This document shows, one piece after another, positions 6,418-17,200 of a DNA stretch of 25,714 nucleotides (position 1 is the stretch's first letter; every line of letters starts with the position of its first letter). This DNA is from Alistipes sp. (lineage in GTDB: Bacteria; Bacteroidota; Bacteroidia; Bacteroidales; Rikenellaceae): NCBI GenBank assembly GCA_020026435.1, contig JAHHQK010000034.1, positions 1 to 25,714 on the forward strand, read 5' to 3'. The notes under the pieces were generated by a model. It was not told the origin of the DNA. It saw only the letters and a program-made list of their open reading frames with translations, and did no database searches. Both the position numbers and the translations under genes were made by a program.

Positions 6418-6873
6418 AAATTTTAAGAAAAAACATCCGAAATTTTATTTTTCTCCAGCGGTAATACCCTTCAAACGGACACTTCGACCGCTGCATTCGT
6501 TTGGTTCTCTGAGGATAGCGCTCTGGGGAGGAGGCGATGTCTCTTTTTGCGGATTTTTCTCCGTATTATTGCCCTTTCCCCCGCGGCTTCTCTTTCCCGT
6601 CTTCCCCCCCCCGTCTGCCTCCTGCCTCGCCTGTCCCTCCCTTGCTTTCCGCCCGTCTTGCCTGCCTTTATTTCCGCCTTGATTCATCCGTTCCTGCTCC
6701 GCCTGTTTTTCCAAATCGGAGGACCGGATGGTGGGGTGGGGGATCTTGGGTGTGGCCTGCATACATACTCCGAGAAGGACGGTGCCTCCCCTCGAAGAGA
6801 TTTTTCTGTTGGCAAAACGACCCGAAAAGTCGGCAGAAACTCCCCGATGTATTATAAATATTTGTATGCCGAT
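6418..6873. other. Noncoding region upstream of suf, with pyrimidine-rich tract
   Basis: No gene is supported here. The first part is A/T-rich. From about 6545 to 6715 the plus strand is dominated by C and T, including a run of nine C at 6604-6612, so the minus strand is a purine-rich track. ORFs in this stretch translate to low-complexity sequence and run antisense into sufB. The base composition changes from the lower-GC CRISPR side to the GC-rich suf side within this interval. Confidence 0.55.
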
Positions 6874-6904
6874 TTTGAATTCTGAATTGGCCTTTGTACC
6901 TTTG
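6874..6904 (+). promoter_or_regulatory. suf operon promoter
   Basis: TTTG at 6874-6877 and TACCTTTG at 6897-6904 are 19 nt apart and match the Bacteroidetes promoter consensus well. The predicted start near 6910 leaves a leader of only about a dozen bases before the sufB ATG. I do not see an IscR- or Fur-like operator that I could defend. Confidence 0.85.
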
Positions 6905-6922
6905 CGTAATATTTCGCTTGAA

Positions 6923-8368
<1,446 letters not shown>

Positions 8369-8420
8369 CGCCGCCCCCGCGGAAACAAAGTAATCAACGA
8401 AAAAGAAAGAAAACAAGGAT

Positions 8421-9185
8421 ATGTTAAGTGTAAAAAATCTGCACGCCACGGTCGAAGGCAAGGAGATCCTGAGAGGTATCAACCTGGAGGTCAAACCGGG
8501 CGAAGTTCACGCCATCATGGGCCCCAACGGATCGGGAAAGTCGACCCTGGCATCGGTGCTGGCGGGTAATGAGAAATTCACGGTCACCGAGGGCGAGGTA
8601 TCGTTCCTGGGGCAGGACCTGTTGTCGATGTCGATCGAGGACCGTGCCCGTCTGGGTCTTTTCCTCGGTTTCCAGTACCCGGTGGAGATCCCGGGCGTGA
8701 CGATGGCCAACTTCATGAAGCTGGCGGTCAACGAACACCGCAAATTCCGCGGTGAGGAGCCCCTCACGGCTGGCGAGTTCCTGCGCATGATGCGCGAGAA
8801 GAGCCAGGTGGTGGAGCTTTCCTCGAAACTCACGTCGCGTGCCGTCAACGAGGGTTTCTCGGGCGGCGAGAAGAAGAAGAACGAGATCTTCCAGATGGCG
8901 ATGCTCGATCCCAAGTTGGCGATTCTGGACGAGACCGATTCGGGTCTGGATATCGACGCCCTGCGTATCGTGGCCACGGGAGTGACCAAGCTCCATACCG
9001 ACCGGAATGCCACGGTGGTGATCACTCACTATCAGCGTCTGCTGGACTACATCGTTCCCGATGTGGTACACGTGCTCTATAAGGGACGTATCATCTATAC
9101 GGGCGACAAGACCCTCGCGCTGAAGCTCGAAAAGGAGGGTTACGACTGGCTGATCAACGAATACGACGCCAATGGATACGATTAG
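8421..9185 (+). CDS. sufC: Fe-S cluster assembly ATPase SufC
   Basis: This 254-residue ABC-type ATPase powers conformational change in SufBCD but is not a transporter. It shows Walker A GPNGSGKST (34-42), the signature FSGGEKKKNE (from 146), which is the SufC variant of the ABC motif, Walker B LAILDETDSGLD with Asp170/Glu171, and His203 in the switch region (VVITHYQRLL). Length and motifs are standard. Its 3' end overlaps the sufD start by 14 bp, pointing to translational coupling. Confidence 0.97.
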   Translation: MLSVKNLHATVEGKEILRGINLEVKPGEVHAIMGPNGSGKSTLASVLAGNEKFTVTEGEVSFLGQDLLSMSIEDRARLGLFLGFQYPVEIPGVTMANFMKLAVNEHRKFRGEEPLTAGEFLRMMREKSQVVELSSKLTSRAVNEGFSGGEKKKNEIFQMAMLDPKLAILDETDSGLDIDALRIVATGVTKLHTDRNATVVITHYQRLLDYIVPDVVHVLYKGRIIYTGDKTLALKLEKEGYDWLINEYDANGYD

Positions 9186-9996
9186 AAACATATTGGATTC
9201 GTTCCGCTGCCCTCAGGGAAGCGAGTGGTGCATCAAGGACAATGAGGACCAGATGCCCTACGCCGCGGTCAATCCCGGGGAGCTGACGGTGGAACTGCGG
9301 GCGGGAGCCGCGGCCCATGTGGTGCTGCTGCACGATGGGGGCGAGGCGTCCGATCTGAAATTCGTGCTTCATGAGGGGGCGCGACTGGATCTCACGGAGC
9401 TTTTTGCGGGGGAGTCCTCGGTGAAGCTCTCGATCCGTCAGGAGGCCGACAGTGCGTGTCATGTCACGTCGCTGGCCCTGGCCTCGTCGACGTGTGACTG
9501 TGAGGTGGCCCTCGAAGGAAGGGGTGCTTCGAACGAACTCCACGGATTGTTCATCGTGGGCGGTGAGGAGGAGTACTCCCTTTCGCTCAATACGCGCCAT
9601 ATGGTGGCTGACTGTACGAGCAATTCGATCGTGAAGGGTGTGGCCGGAAACCGTGCGACGGGTAAGTTCTGGGGTCTGGTCTATGTGGCCCCCGATGCCC
9701 AGCGCACCGATGCCCGCCAGCAGAGCCGCAATATCCTGCTGAGTGAGGAGGCCCGCATCGACACCAAACCCCAATTGGAGATCTATGCCGACGATGTGAA
9801 GTGTACGCACGGAGCCACGGTCGGTCAAATGGACGATGAAGCCATTCTCTATATGCGCCAGAGAGGTCTGAGCCTGATGCAGGCCCGCCGCCTCCAGATC
9901 GAGGGCTTTGCCTCGGATGTGGTGTCGCATTGTGGCGTGGAGTCGTTGGAGGAAGCCTTGTCGGAGGCGATCCGTGCCAAAATGGAAGAGATGTAA
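9172..9996 (+). CDS. sufD: Fe-S cluster assembly protein SufD, short form
   Basis: This 274-residue SufD is the partner of SufB in the SufBC2D complex. The C-terminal half is typical: RNILLSEEARIDTKPQLEIY, then DDVKCTHGATVGQMDDEAILYMRQRG. His213 is equivalent to the SufD histidine that pairs with the SufB cysteine at the assembly site. Most SufD proteins are over 400 residues, so about 150 N-terminal residues are absent. The start at 9172 lies inside sufC, leaving no room for a longer N-terminus in the same frame. The beta-helix core and the C-terminal helical segment appear intact, so function is plausible. One base separates it from sufS. Confidence 0.93.
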   Translation: MDTIRNILDSFRCPQGSEWCIKDNEDQMPYAAVNPGELTVELRAGAAAHVVLLHDGGEASDLKFVLHEGARLDLTELFAGESSVKLSIRQEADSACHVTSLALASSTCDCEVALEGRGASNELHGLFIVGGEEEYSLSLNTRHMVADCTSNSIVKGVAGNRATGKFWGLVYVAPDAQRTDARQQSRNILLSEEARIDTKPQLEIYADDVKCTHGATVGQMDDEAILYMRQRGLSLMQARRLQIEGFASDVVSHCGVESLEEALSEAIRAKMEEM

Positions 9997-9997
9997 T

Positions 9998-11215
9998 ATG
10001 TTTGATGCAAAGGATATACGCGGGGAATTCCCCATCTTGAGCCAAAAGGTCTACGGCCGCGACCTGGTTTACCTGGACAGCGGAGCGACGGCCCAGAAGC
10101 CGCAGTCGGTGCTCGATACGATCGACGGGATGTATCGTCAGATGAATGCCAACATCCACCGCGGGGTGCATTATCTCTCGGAGGAGGCTACGGCCCGCTA
10201 TGAGGAGGCCCGCGGACGTATTGCCCGTTTCATCGGAGCGGCCGAAAAGGAGGAGGTGATCTTCACGGCGGGAGCCACGGCATCGCTCAATACGGTGGCC
10301 GGGTCGTGGGGGCAGAAGTTTGTCGGTCGTGGTGACAATATCGTCGTCAGCGAGATCGAACACCACTCGAATCTGGTGCCGTGGCAGTTTGTGGCCGAGC
10401 GCCAGGGTGCGGAGCTGCGTATGCTGCCTTGTGACGATCAGGGTGCCCTGCGCCTGGATCTGCTGCCCGGACTCATCGACGAACGCACACGGGTGGTGGC
10501 CGTCACGCAGGCATCCAATACCCTGGGTACGCGCCCCGATCTGAAACGGGTGATCGACGCCGCTCATGCGGTGGGTGCCGTTGCGGTGGTCGACGGATGC
10601 CAGGGCGTGGTCCACGGAGGAATCGACGTCGGGGCGTTGGACTGCGACTTCTACGCCTTCTCGGGCCATAAGATCTACGGCCCGACGGGTATCGGCGTGC
10701 TCTATGGCAAACGCGCCCTGCTGGAGGCCATGCCGCCCTTCCTCGGAGGTGGGGATATGGTCGATCGGGTCACGTTCCAGAAGACGACCTATGCCGACAT
10801 CCCGCTGAAGTTCGAAGCCGGTACGGCCAACTTCGTCGGAGCCGTCGGCCTGGGCGAGGCCATCCGCTTTGTCGAGCGGTTCGATCCCCATGAAGTCGAG
10901 GCTTACGAGCAGTCGCTCCTGGCCTATGCCACGGAGCAGTTGGAGCAGATCGACGGATTGAGGATCTACGGCAAGACTCCTGACAAGTGCGCCATCGTGT
11001 CGTTCAACGTCGAGGGAGTCCATGCCTATGATATGGGCGTGATCCTCGATAAGCTGGGTGTGGCCGTCCGTACGGGACACCATTGCGCCGAACCGGTGAT
11101 GACACACTTCGGAGTGCAGAGCATGTGCCGCGCATCGTTTGCAATGTATAATACCCGGGAAGAAATCGATGTCCTGACGGCCGGTGTTCGCCGTGCGGTG
11201 AGGATGTTGCGGTAA
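9998..11215 (+). CDS. sufS: Cysteine desulfurase SufS
   Basis: This 405-residue PLP enzyme removes sulfur from cysteine as an enzyme-bound persulfide for Fe-S cluster assembly. The PLP lysine is Lys225 in FSGHKIYGPTG. The catalytic cysteine is Cys363 in VRTGHHCAEPVM, the group II (SufS/CsdA) form. The substrate loop region SEIEHHSNLVPWQ is conserved. The ATG at 9998 (MFDAKDIRGEFPILSQ) matches the family N-terminus. An upstream in-frame start at 9908 lies inside sufD and is rejected. No sufE or sufU follows; the sulfur acceptor must be elsewhere or be SufB directly. Confidence 0.97.
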   Translation: MFDAKDIRGEFPILSQKVYGRDLVYLDSGATAQKPQSVLDTIDGMYRQMNANIHRGVHYLSEEATARYEEARGRIARFIGAAEKEEVIFTAGATASLNTVAGSWGQKFVGRGDNIVVSEIEHHSNLVPWQFVAERQGAELRMLPCDDQGALRLDLLPGLIDERTRVVAVTQASNTLGTRPDLKRVIDAAHAVGAVAVVDGCQGVVHGGIDVGALDCDFYAFSGHKIYGPTGIGVLYGKRALLEAMPPFLGGGDMVDRVTFQKTTYADIPLKFEAGTANFVGAVGLGEAIRFVERFDPHEVEAYEQSLLAYATEQLEQIDGLRIYGKTPDKCAIVSFNVEGVHAYDMGVILDKLGVAVRTGHHCAEPVMTHFGVQSMCRASFAMYNTREEIDVLTAGVRRAVRMLR

Positions 11216-11242
11216 ATTGATTTTAAATACGTGATTCAGTGT

Positions 11243-11277
11243 TCGTTCCGCTCGGACTGAGTGCCCGGGCGGAGCGA
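11243..11277. terminator. Hairpin after the suf operon (no T-tract)
   Basis: A 13-bp stem with two wobble pairs joins 11243-11255 (TCGTTCCGCTCGG) to 11265-11277 (CCGGGCGGAGCGA) around a 9-nt loop. It sits between sufS and tmk. No T-run follows, so it may be a 3'-end stabiliser or a Rho-related end rather than an intrinsic terminator. Confidence 0.4.
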
Positions 11278-11320
11278 TCGCGTGAAGATACCAACCATAT
11301 ATAAAATTTAAGAAAGCGTT

Positions 11321-12001
11321 ATGTTTGTCGTGTTGGAGGGCTTGGACGGAGCGGGAAAATCGACCCAGATCAATCTGCTCAGATCATTTTTTAAGGAGAG
11401 GGGCGTGGAGAGCGAATACATCCACTTCCCGAGATTCGATTCCCCGATCTACGGGCCGCTCATCGCGCGTTTCCTGCGCGGGGAGTTCGGCAATAACGAC
11501 GAGGTCGACCCTTACCTGGTGGCCCTGCTCTTTGCGGGCGACCGTGCCGATGCGGCTGGGCGGATCCGCGGGTGGCTCGATGAGGGCAAGGCCGTGATCC
11601 TGGACCGCTATGTCTATTCCAATGTAGCGTTCCAATGCGCCAAACTGCCGCGCGGGGAGAAGCGCGAGGAGCTGATGAAGTGGATCCTGGATCTCGAATT
11701 CGGCCATAACTGCCTGCCGCGGCCCGATGTGTCGTTGTTTCTGGATGTGCCCTTTGCCTTTACGGAGCGAAAGCTGAGCGAGGTGCGCGAGGGAGATGAC
11801 CGGGCTTACCTGCAGGGGGGACACGACATCCACGAGGATTCGCTCGACCTGCAACGCAACGTGAGGGAGGTGTTCCTGGCGGCGGCCGACCGCGACCGGG
11901 AGTTGCGCGTGGTGGATTGTGCCGACAAGACGGGCGAGATGGACAGCCCGCAGCATATCTTCGAGAGAATCCTTGACGAACTTAACCCCATGCTGCATTA
12001 A
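11321..12001 (+). CDS. tmk: Thymidylate kinase
   Basis: This 226-residue enzyme phosphorylates dTMP to dTDP for DNA synthesis. It has the P-loop GLDGAGKST (7-15), the DRY motif in AVILDRYVYSN (Asp95-Arg96-Tyr97), and a LID-like segment REGDDRAYLQGGHDIHE. The last segment differs from the common bacterial form, but the overall layout is that of a thymidylate kinase. Length is normal. The DoxX-like gene starts three bases after its stop, so the two are probably co-transcribed. I did not find a clear TAnnTTTG promoter in the 105 bp upstream. Confidence 0.92.
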   Translation: MFVVLEGLDGAGKSTQINLLRSFFKERGVESEYIHFPRFDSPIYGPLIARFLRGEFGNNDEVDPYLVALLFAGDRADAAGRIRGWLDEGKAVILDRYVYSNVAFQCAKLPRGEKREELMKWILDLEFGHNCLPRPDVSLFLDVPFAFTERKLSEVREGDDRAYLQGGHDIHEDSLDLQRNVREVFLAAADRDRELRVVDCADKTGEMDSPQHIFERILDELNPMLH

Positions 12002-12004
12002 GAG

Positions 12005-13111
12005 ATGAGAAACAGACGGGCTTTTAAAATTCTGGCGCACATTTGCCGCACGATCTTCGCCTGCACGTTCATCCTGTCGGGATTTACGAAGGTGATCGAC
12101 CCGTGGGGCACGTCGCTCAAGGTCAACGAATATCTGTCGATCTACGGACTCGACGTCCTGAAGCCGGCCAGCATGATCTTCTCGATCTGGCTGTGCGGTG
12201 CGGAGTTGATGATGGGATGTATGCTGCTTTTCAAGGTGCGCATACGCCTCATCTCGATCTTCGCCCTGGTGTCGATGTGTTTCTTCACGGCGCTGACCCT
12301 GCTCAGTGCCACGGTGATCCCCGTGGAGGACTGCGGATGCTTCGGTGAAGCGCTGAAGCTCACCCCGTGGCAGACCTTTTTCAAGAACCTGGCTCTGCTG
12401 CCGATGGCCTTTGTGGTGTGGTGGCGTTACCGCCCCGACCGCATCTTTGCGTTCAAACCCCTGGAGCTGCTGCTTACGGCCGTGTTCTTTTCGATGTCGA
12501 TGTATCTGGGCTACTACTGCTACCAGCACTTGCCGCTCATCGACTTCCTGCCCTATAAGAAGGGGGTCAACATCCACGAGGCGATGCAGGCTCCCGCGGT
12601 GATGCCCGGTGAGTCGGAGACGGTGCTGGTCTACCGCAACATCAAGACGGGCCGCATCCGCGAGTTCAAACTGGAGGATACCGAGTGGCAGGATGCCGAG
12701 AAGTGGGAGTGGGTCGATACGCGCACCACGATCGAGGTGCCGTCGGTGCGGGCTTTGGTCAGCGAATTTGCCCTGCGCGATGCCGAGGGGGACATCACTG
12801 AGGAGGTGATCACCACCCCGGGCCGCCTTTATATGCTGTGTGTCACGTCGTTTGACGAGCTTCCGGTGCGGTGTGCCGAGCGTATGGCCGCCCTTGTGGA
12901 ACGCGCTCACCGGGAGCAGGCCGAGGTGATCTGCCTCACGCCCCAGCCCCTCTATGAACATACGACCCACGATTTCGGCACGGGTGAGGTGCGTTGTTGC
13001 AATATCGACGCTTCGACCATGAAAACGATGCTCCGTGCCCGCGAGGGTGTGGTGGTGCTGGACGACGGGGTGATCACGGCAAAGATGAATTGCTGGGACA
13101 TTCCCCTTTGA
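12005..13111 (+). CDS. DoxX/MauE-like membrane protein with extra C-terminal domain
   Basis: This 368-residue protein has a four-helix membrane domain in the first 170 residues: hydrophobic stretches around 13-28, 55-75, 82-103 and 123-138, plus one near 153-172. A DCGCFGE motif (Cys110, Cys112) is characteristic of MauE/DoxX-type proteins linked to thiol redox chemistry. The C-terminal half (about 180-368) looks soluble and ends NCWDIPL. The segment LYMLCVTSFDELPVRCAERM could be part of a thioredoxin-like fold, but no CxxC is visible, so that is only a suggestion. Similar proteins are common beside housekeeping genes in Bacteroidales; their role is not established. A strong terminator follows. 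Confidence 0.75.
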   Translation: MRNRRAFKILAHICRTIFACTFILSGFTKVIDPWGTSLKVNEYLSIYGLDVLKPASMIFSIWLCGAELMMGCMLLFKVRIRLISIFALVSMCFFTALTLLSATVIPVEDCGCFGEALKLTPWQTFFKNLALLPMAFVVWWRYRPDRIFAFKPLELLLTAVFFSMSMYLGYYCYQHLPLIDFLPYKKGVNIHEAMQAPAVMPGESETVLVYRNIKTGRIREFKLEDTEWQDAEKWEWVDTRTTIEVPSVRALVSEFALRDAEGDITEEVITTPGRLYMLCVTSFDELPVRCAERMAALVERAHREQAEVICLTPQPLYEHTTHDFGTGEVRCCNIDASTMKTMLRAREGVVVLDDGVITAKMNCWDIPL

Positions 13112-13135
13112 GGACACCGGTGACAGGTTTGGTAT

Positions 13136-13172
13136 AAAAGTTGATTCTCCCGTCGGGAGAATCAACTTTTTT
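13136..13172 (+). terminator. Intrinsic terminator after tmk-doxX
   Basis: A perfect 16-bp stem joins AAAAGTTGATTCTCCC (13136-13151) and its complement (13155-13170) around a GTC loop. TTTTTT follows at 13167-13172. The stem base is six bases before the ATG of the next gene, so this hairpin also forms the immediate 5' context of the efflux operon. Confidence 0.93.
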
Positions 13173-13176
13173 CTTT

Positions 13177-14205
13177 ATGCACATACTCCTTTTGTTATTG
13201 CTGCCGGTGGCGGTTTGCGGCTGCACGCCCCGGACTTCGCAACCCGACTCACCACGTCCGGTGAAGGTGCTGACGGCCGAGCGATCCGATCGGATCAATA
13301 AGGATTTTGCGGGCATGGCCACGCCCGACGATGCCGTGAACCTGGCGTTCAAGGTGCCGGGACAGGTGCTCGACGTCCCGGTTTCGGAGGGCGATCGGGT
13401 GCAGTGCGGGGAGTTGCTCGCCGAGCTGGATCCGCGCGACATCGAGTTACAGGTGGCGGCCGACCGTTCGGTCTACGAACAGACGCGCTCGCAGTTCCAG
13501 CGCATGAAACGCCTGCTGGCTCACGAGGCCGTCTCACAGCAGGAGTTCGAGGCCGCGCGGACGCTCTACGCCCAGGCCCGATCCACCTATGAGAACCGCC
13601 TCGATATGCTCAAGGAGACCAAACTCCGCGCTCCGTTTGCGGGCATCATCGAACGCAAGGTGGTCGATAATTTTGAACGGGTCCAGGCCGGATCGACGGT
13701 CCTGCGTCTGGTCAATCCCACGACCACGACCGTCAAGTTCACCCTCCCGGAGAGCGGACTCAAATACCTGCGCAACGACTCGACGACCTTCTCGGTGGAG
13801 TTCGACAACTACGACGGGGAACACTTTGCGGCGCGGCTGAAGAGCTACGTGCGCACCTCGACCGATGCGTCGGGTTTCCCCGTGTCGCTGACCCTTACGG
13901 GGGTCGATACCACGCGGTTTAGAATTGCCCCCGGAATGTCGTGTATGGTGACGATGCAGAGCCCCACGACCTCGGGCCGCGGGGTGAACCTGCCGCTTTC
14001 GGCCATCTATGCCCCGATCAGCGGGGAAGACTACGTGTGGGTGGTCGATGCCGGGGACCGGGTCTCACGACGCCGGGTACGTCTGGGCGAATTGTCCGGC
14101 AGCGACTGCGTGTCGATCCTCGAAGGGGTGCGCCCCGGGGAGCGGATCGTCACGGCGGGGGTCTACCAGCTGCGCGAAGGGGAAGAGGTGAGGGTCTTAA
14201 AATGA
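13177..14205 (+). CDS. RND efflux periplasmic adaptor lipoprotein (membrane fusion protein)
   Basis: This 342-residue adaptor links the inner-membrane pump to the outer-membrane channel. The N-terminus MHILLLLLLPVAVCGC is a lipoprotein signal with the acylated cysteine at 16. The lipoyl/barrel-sandwich halves are AFKVPGQVLDVPVSEGDRVQCGELLAELD (about 57-86) and KLRAPFAGIIERKVVDNFERVQAGSTVLRLV (about 149-179). A short alpha-hairpin lies between them (about 88-147), and a beta-barrel and membrane-proximal domain follow. The start at 13177 is chosen because it begins the signal peptide; the upstream in-frame start at 13141 lies inside the terminator hairpin. It is first of three genes and lies seven bases before the pump gene. 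Confidence 0.93.
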   Translation: MHILLLLLLPVAVCGCTPRTSQPDSPRPVKVLTAERSDRINKDFAGMATPDDAVNLAFKVPGQVLDVPVSEGDRVQCGELLAELDPRDIELQVAADRSVYEQTRSQFQRMKRLLAHEAVSQQEFEAARTLYAQARSTYENRLDMLKETKLRAPFAGIIERKVVDNFERVQAGSTVLRLVNPTTTTVKFTLPESGLKYLRNDSTTFSVEFDNYDGEHFAARLKSYVRTSTDASGFPVSLTLTGVDTTRFRIAPGMSCMVTMQSPTTSGRGVNLPLSAIYAPISGEDYVWVVDAGDRVSRRRVRLGELSGSDCVSILEGVRPGERIVTAGVYQLREGEEVRVLK

Positions 14206-14212
14206 GCGCGAT

Positions 14213-17200
14213 ATGAATCTACCCGAATACTCCCTGCGTAATAAGAATGTGGTGTGGTTCTTCCTGGCGGTGTTGCTGTTGGGCGGCATTGCGGGCTTCA
14301 TGAAGCTGGGCAAGAAGGAGGATGCCACGTTTGTCATCAAGACGGCCTCGCTGATCTGCAACTACCCGGGTGCCACTCCCGCCGAGGTCGAACAACTCAT
14401 TACCGAACCCATCGAACGCGAGGTGCAGTCCATGCGCCGTATCTATAAGATCACCTCCGAGTCGCGCTACGGTTCGTCGAAGATCATGGTGGAGTTGACG
14501 CCCGACACCCCCGCCCGCGAAATTCCCCAGTTGTGGGACGAGCTGAGGCGCAAGGTGCTCAATATCGAACCGCGCCTGCCGCACGGAGCCTCGTCGGTGA
14601 TGGTGGCCGACGATTTCGGCGACGTCTATGGCATCTACTACGGCCTGTCGGTCGATGACGGGTTCACCTGGAGTGAACTGCGCGACTGGGCCCAGCGGCT
14701 CAAGAAACTGCTGGTGCCGATCGAGGGCGTGCAGAAGATTTCGCTCTTCGGCGAGCAGTCCCCCGTGGTCAATGTCTACATCGACCTGGGCCTTCTGTCC
14801 AACTTCTCGATCCGCCCCGAGACCATCATGCAGACCATCGCCCAGCAGAATACGATCATCGACAGCGGTGAACGCCGTGCGGGCGAGATGGAGGTGCGCA
14901 TCCTCGAAAACGGCACCTACAAGTCGCTCGACGACCTGGCCGACCAACTGCTGATTTCCTCCTCGGGCCGCCAGTACCGCCTGGGCGATGTGGCCCGCGT
15001 GGAGGAGGGCTATGCCTCTCCGCCGTCGACCCTTATGCGAGTGGACGGACGCCGGGCCGTGGGCATCGGCATCTCGACCGAGGCGGGGGTCGACGTGGTG
15101 TCGGTCGGACGGTCGGTCGACCGTGCCCTGGAGGGAATCGTGGCGCAGATGCCCCTGGGTATGGAGCTCGATGTGCTCTATCCCGAAAACCGGATCGCCC
15201 GCGAAGCCACTACGACCTTCATCATCAACCTGGCCGAATCGCTTCTGATCGTCATTGCCATCATCATGCTCGTGATGGGCTTCCGCGCGGGTGTGCTGAT
15301 CGGCAGCTCGCTGCTCTTCTCGATCGGCGGCACACTGCTGCTCATGCAGTTCGTGGGCGAGGGGCTGAACCGCACTTCGCTGGCGGGATTCATCATTGCG
15401 ATGGGTATGCTGGTCGACAACGCCATCGTCGTCACGGACAACGCCCAACAGGCCATGTTGCGGGGCGTGGAACGCGGCAAGGCCTTCATCGACGGTGCCA
15501 ACGGCCCGCGGTGGAGCCTGCTCGGGGCGACCCTCATCGCCATCTTCTCGTTCCTGCCCCTCTATCTGGCCCCCTCGGCCGTAGCCGAGATCGTCAAGCC
15601 GCTGTTCGTGGTGCTGGCTCTCTCGTTGGGGCTGAGCTGGGTGCTGGCCCTGACGCAGACGCCTCTGTTCGGCGATTTCATGCTGAGGGTATCCCCTTCG
15701 GAAAAGATCCCCTATGACACGCCCTTCTACCACCGCTTCGACCGCTTCCTGGCCCTGCTGCTCCGCTGGCGGTGGACGGTCATTGCAACGGTCGTGAGTC
15801 TGTTCTTCGTGTCGATGTGGGTGATGGGACGCCTGCCCCAGGACTTCTTCCCTTCGCTCGACAAACCCTACTTCAGGGCCGATGTCCTCCTGCCCGACGG
15901 ATTCGATATTCGCGAGACGGAGCGCAACATCAAGCAGATGGAGGACTGGTTGCGGGCCCGGGAGGAGGTCCGGCGCGTGTCGGTGACCATGGGCGGTACG
16001 CCTCCGCGCTACTACCTGGCCAGCAGCAGCATCTCGCTGCGCCCCAACTTCGGCAATATCCTTGTCGAGCTCTACGACAGCGACTCCACGGCCCGGGTCG
16101 AGGAGGAATTCGACCGCTTCGTGCGGGATCATTGCCCCGATGTGTGGCTGCGCTCGTCGCTCTTCAAGCTCTCGCCCGTTCCCGAGGCCTCGATTGAGTT
16201 CGGTTTCATCGGCGAGAACATCGACACCCTGCGCCACCTCACGGCCCTGGCCCGCGAGGTGATGTGGCACACGCCCGGCACGCGCAACATCCGCAACGGC
16301 TGGGGCAACCGCATCCCGACCTGGACACCGCTCTATTCCCAAATGAAGGGCCAGCGTATCGGCATCAGCCGCGGACAGATGGCCCGCGGGATCACGATCG
16401 CCACCGAGGGCTATCCTCTGGGCGAGTACCGCCGCGGCGACCAGTTCATGCCCATCCTCTTGAAGGACGAGGACATCGACGCCTATAACCTCATGAATCT
16501 CCAGGCCCTGCCGATCTTCACCCCCACGGGCAAGTTCTACCCCATATCCATGGCCATCGACGGTTTCGACTTCTCGTTCCGCGACGGGATCATCAAACGC
16601 TACAACCGCCAGCGCGTCATGCGTGCGCAGTGCGATCCGGAGCGGGGCGTGAACACCATGGCGCTCTTTGCCCGCCTCGACGATTCGATCCGCCGTGCCG
16701 TGCCCCTGCCCGAGGGCTACTCGCTGAAGATCTTCGGCGAGCAGGAGAGCCAGGTGGAGTCGAACGAGGCCCTGGGCGAGAATATGCCGCTGACGATGAT
16801 CCTGATCTTCATCGTCCTGCTGCTCCTGTTCCGCAACTACCGCGAACCGGTGGTCATCCTGCTGATGTTGCCGCTGATCTTCATCGGCGTGGTGGGCGGA
16901 CTGGCCCTCACGGGCAAGGTCTTCAACTTCTTCTCGCTGCTGGGACTGCTGGGTCTCGTGGGCATGAACATCAAGAACGCCGTGGTGCTGGTCGAGCAGA
17001 TCGGAATCCTGCGCAGGGAGGGGCTCTCACCCTACGATGCCGTGACGCAGGCCGCCCGCAGCCGTATTGTCCCCGTGGTGATGGCCTCGGGTACGACCAT
17101 CCTCGGTATGCTGCCTCTGTTGTTCGATTCGATGTTCGGGGCGATGGCCGCCACGATCATGGGCGGATTGTTCGTCGCCACACTGCTCACGATCTGTGTG

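Noticed and set aside
6728..6922. Extended start of sufB
   Set aside because: It lies upstream of the clear promoter at 6874-6904 and adds 65 residues not found in SufB.
9908..9997. Upstream start of sufS
   Set aside because: It lies within sufD; the ATG at 9998 gives the family N-terminus and length.
13141..13176. Upstream start of the efflux adaptor
   Set aside because: It would translate the terminator hairpin and bury the lipoprotein signal peptide.
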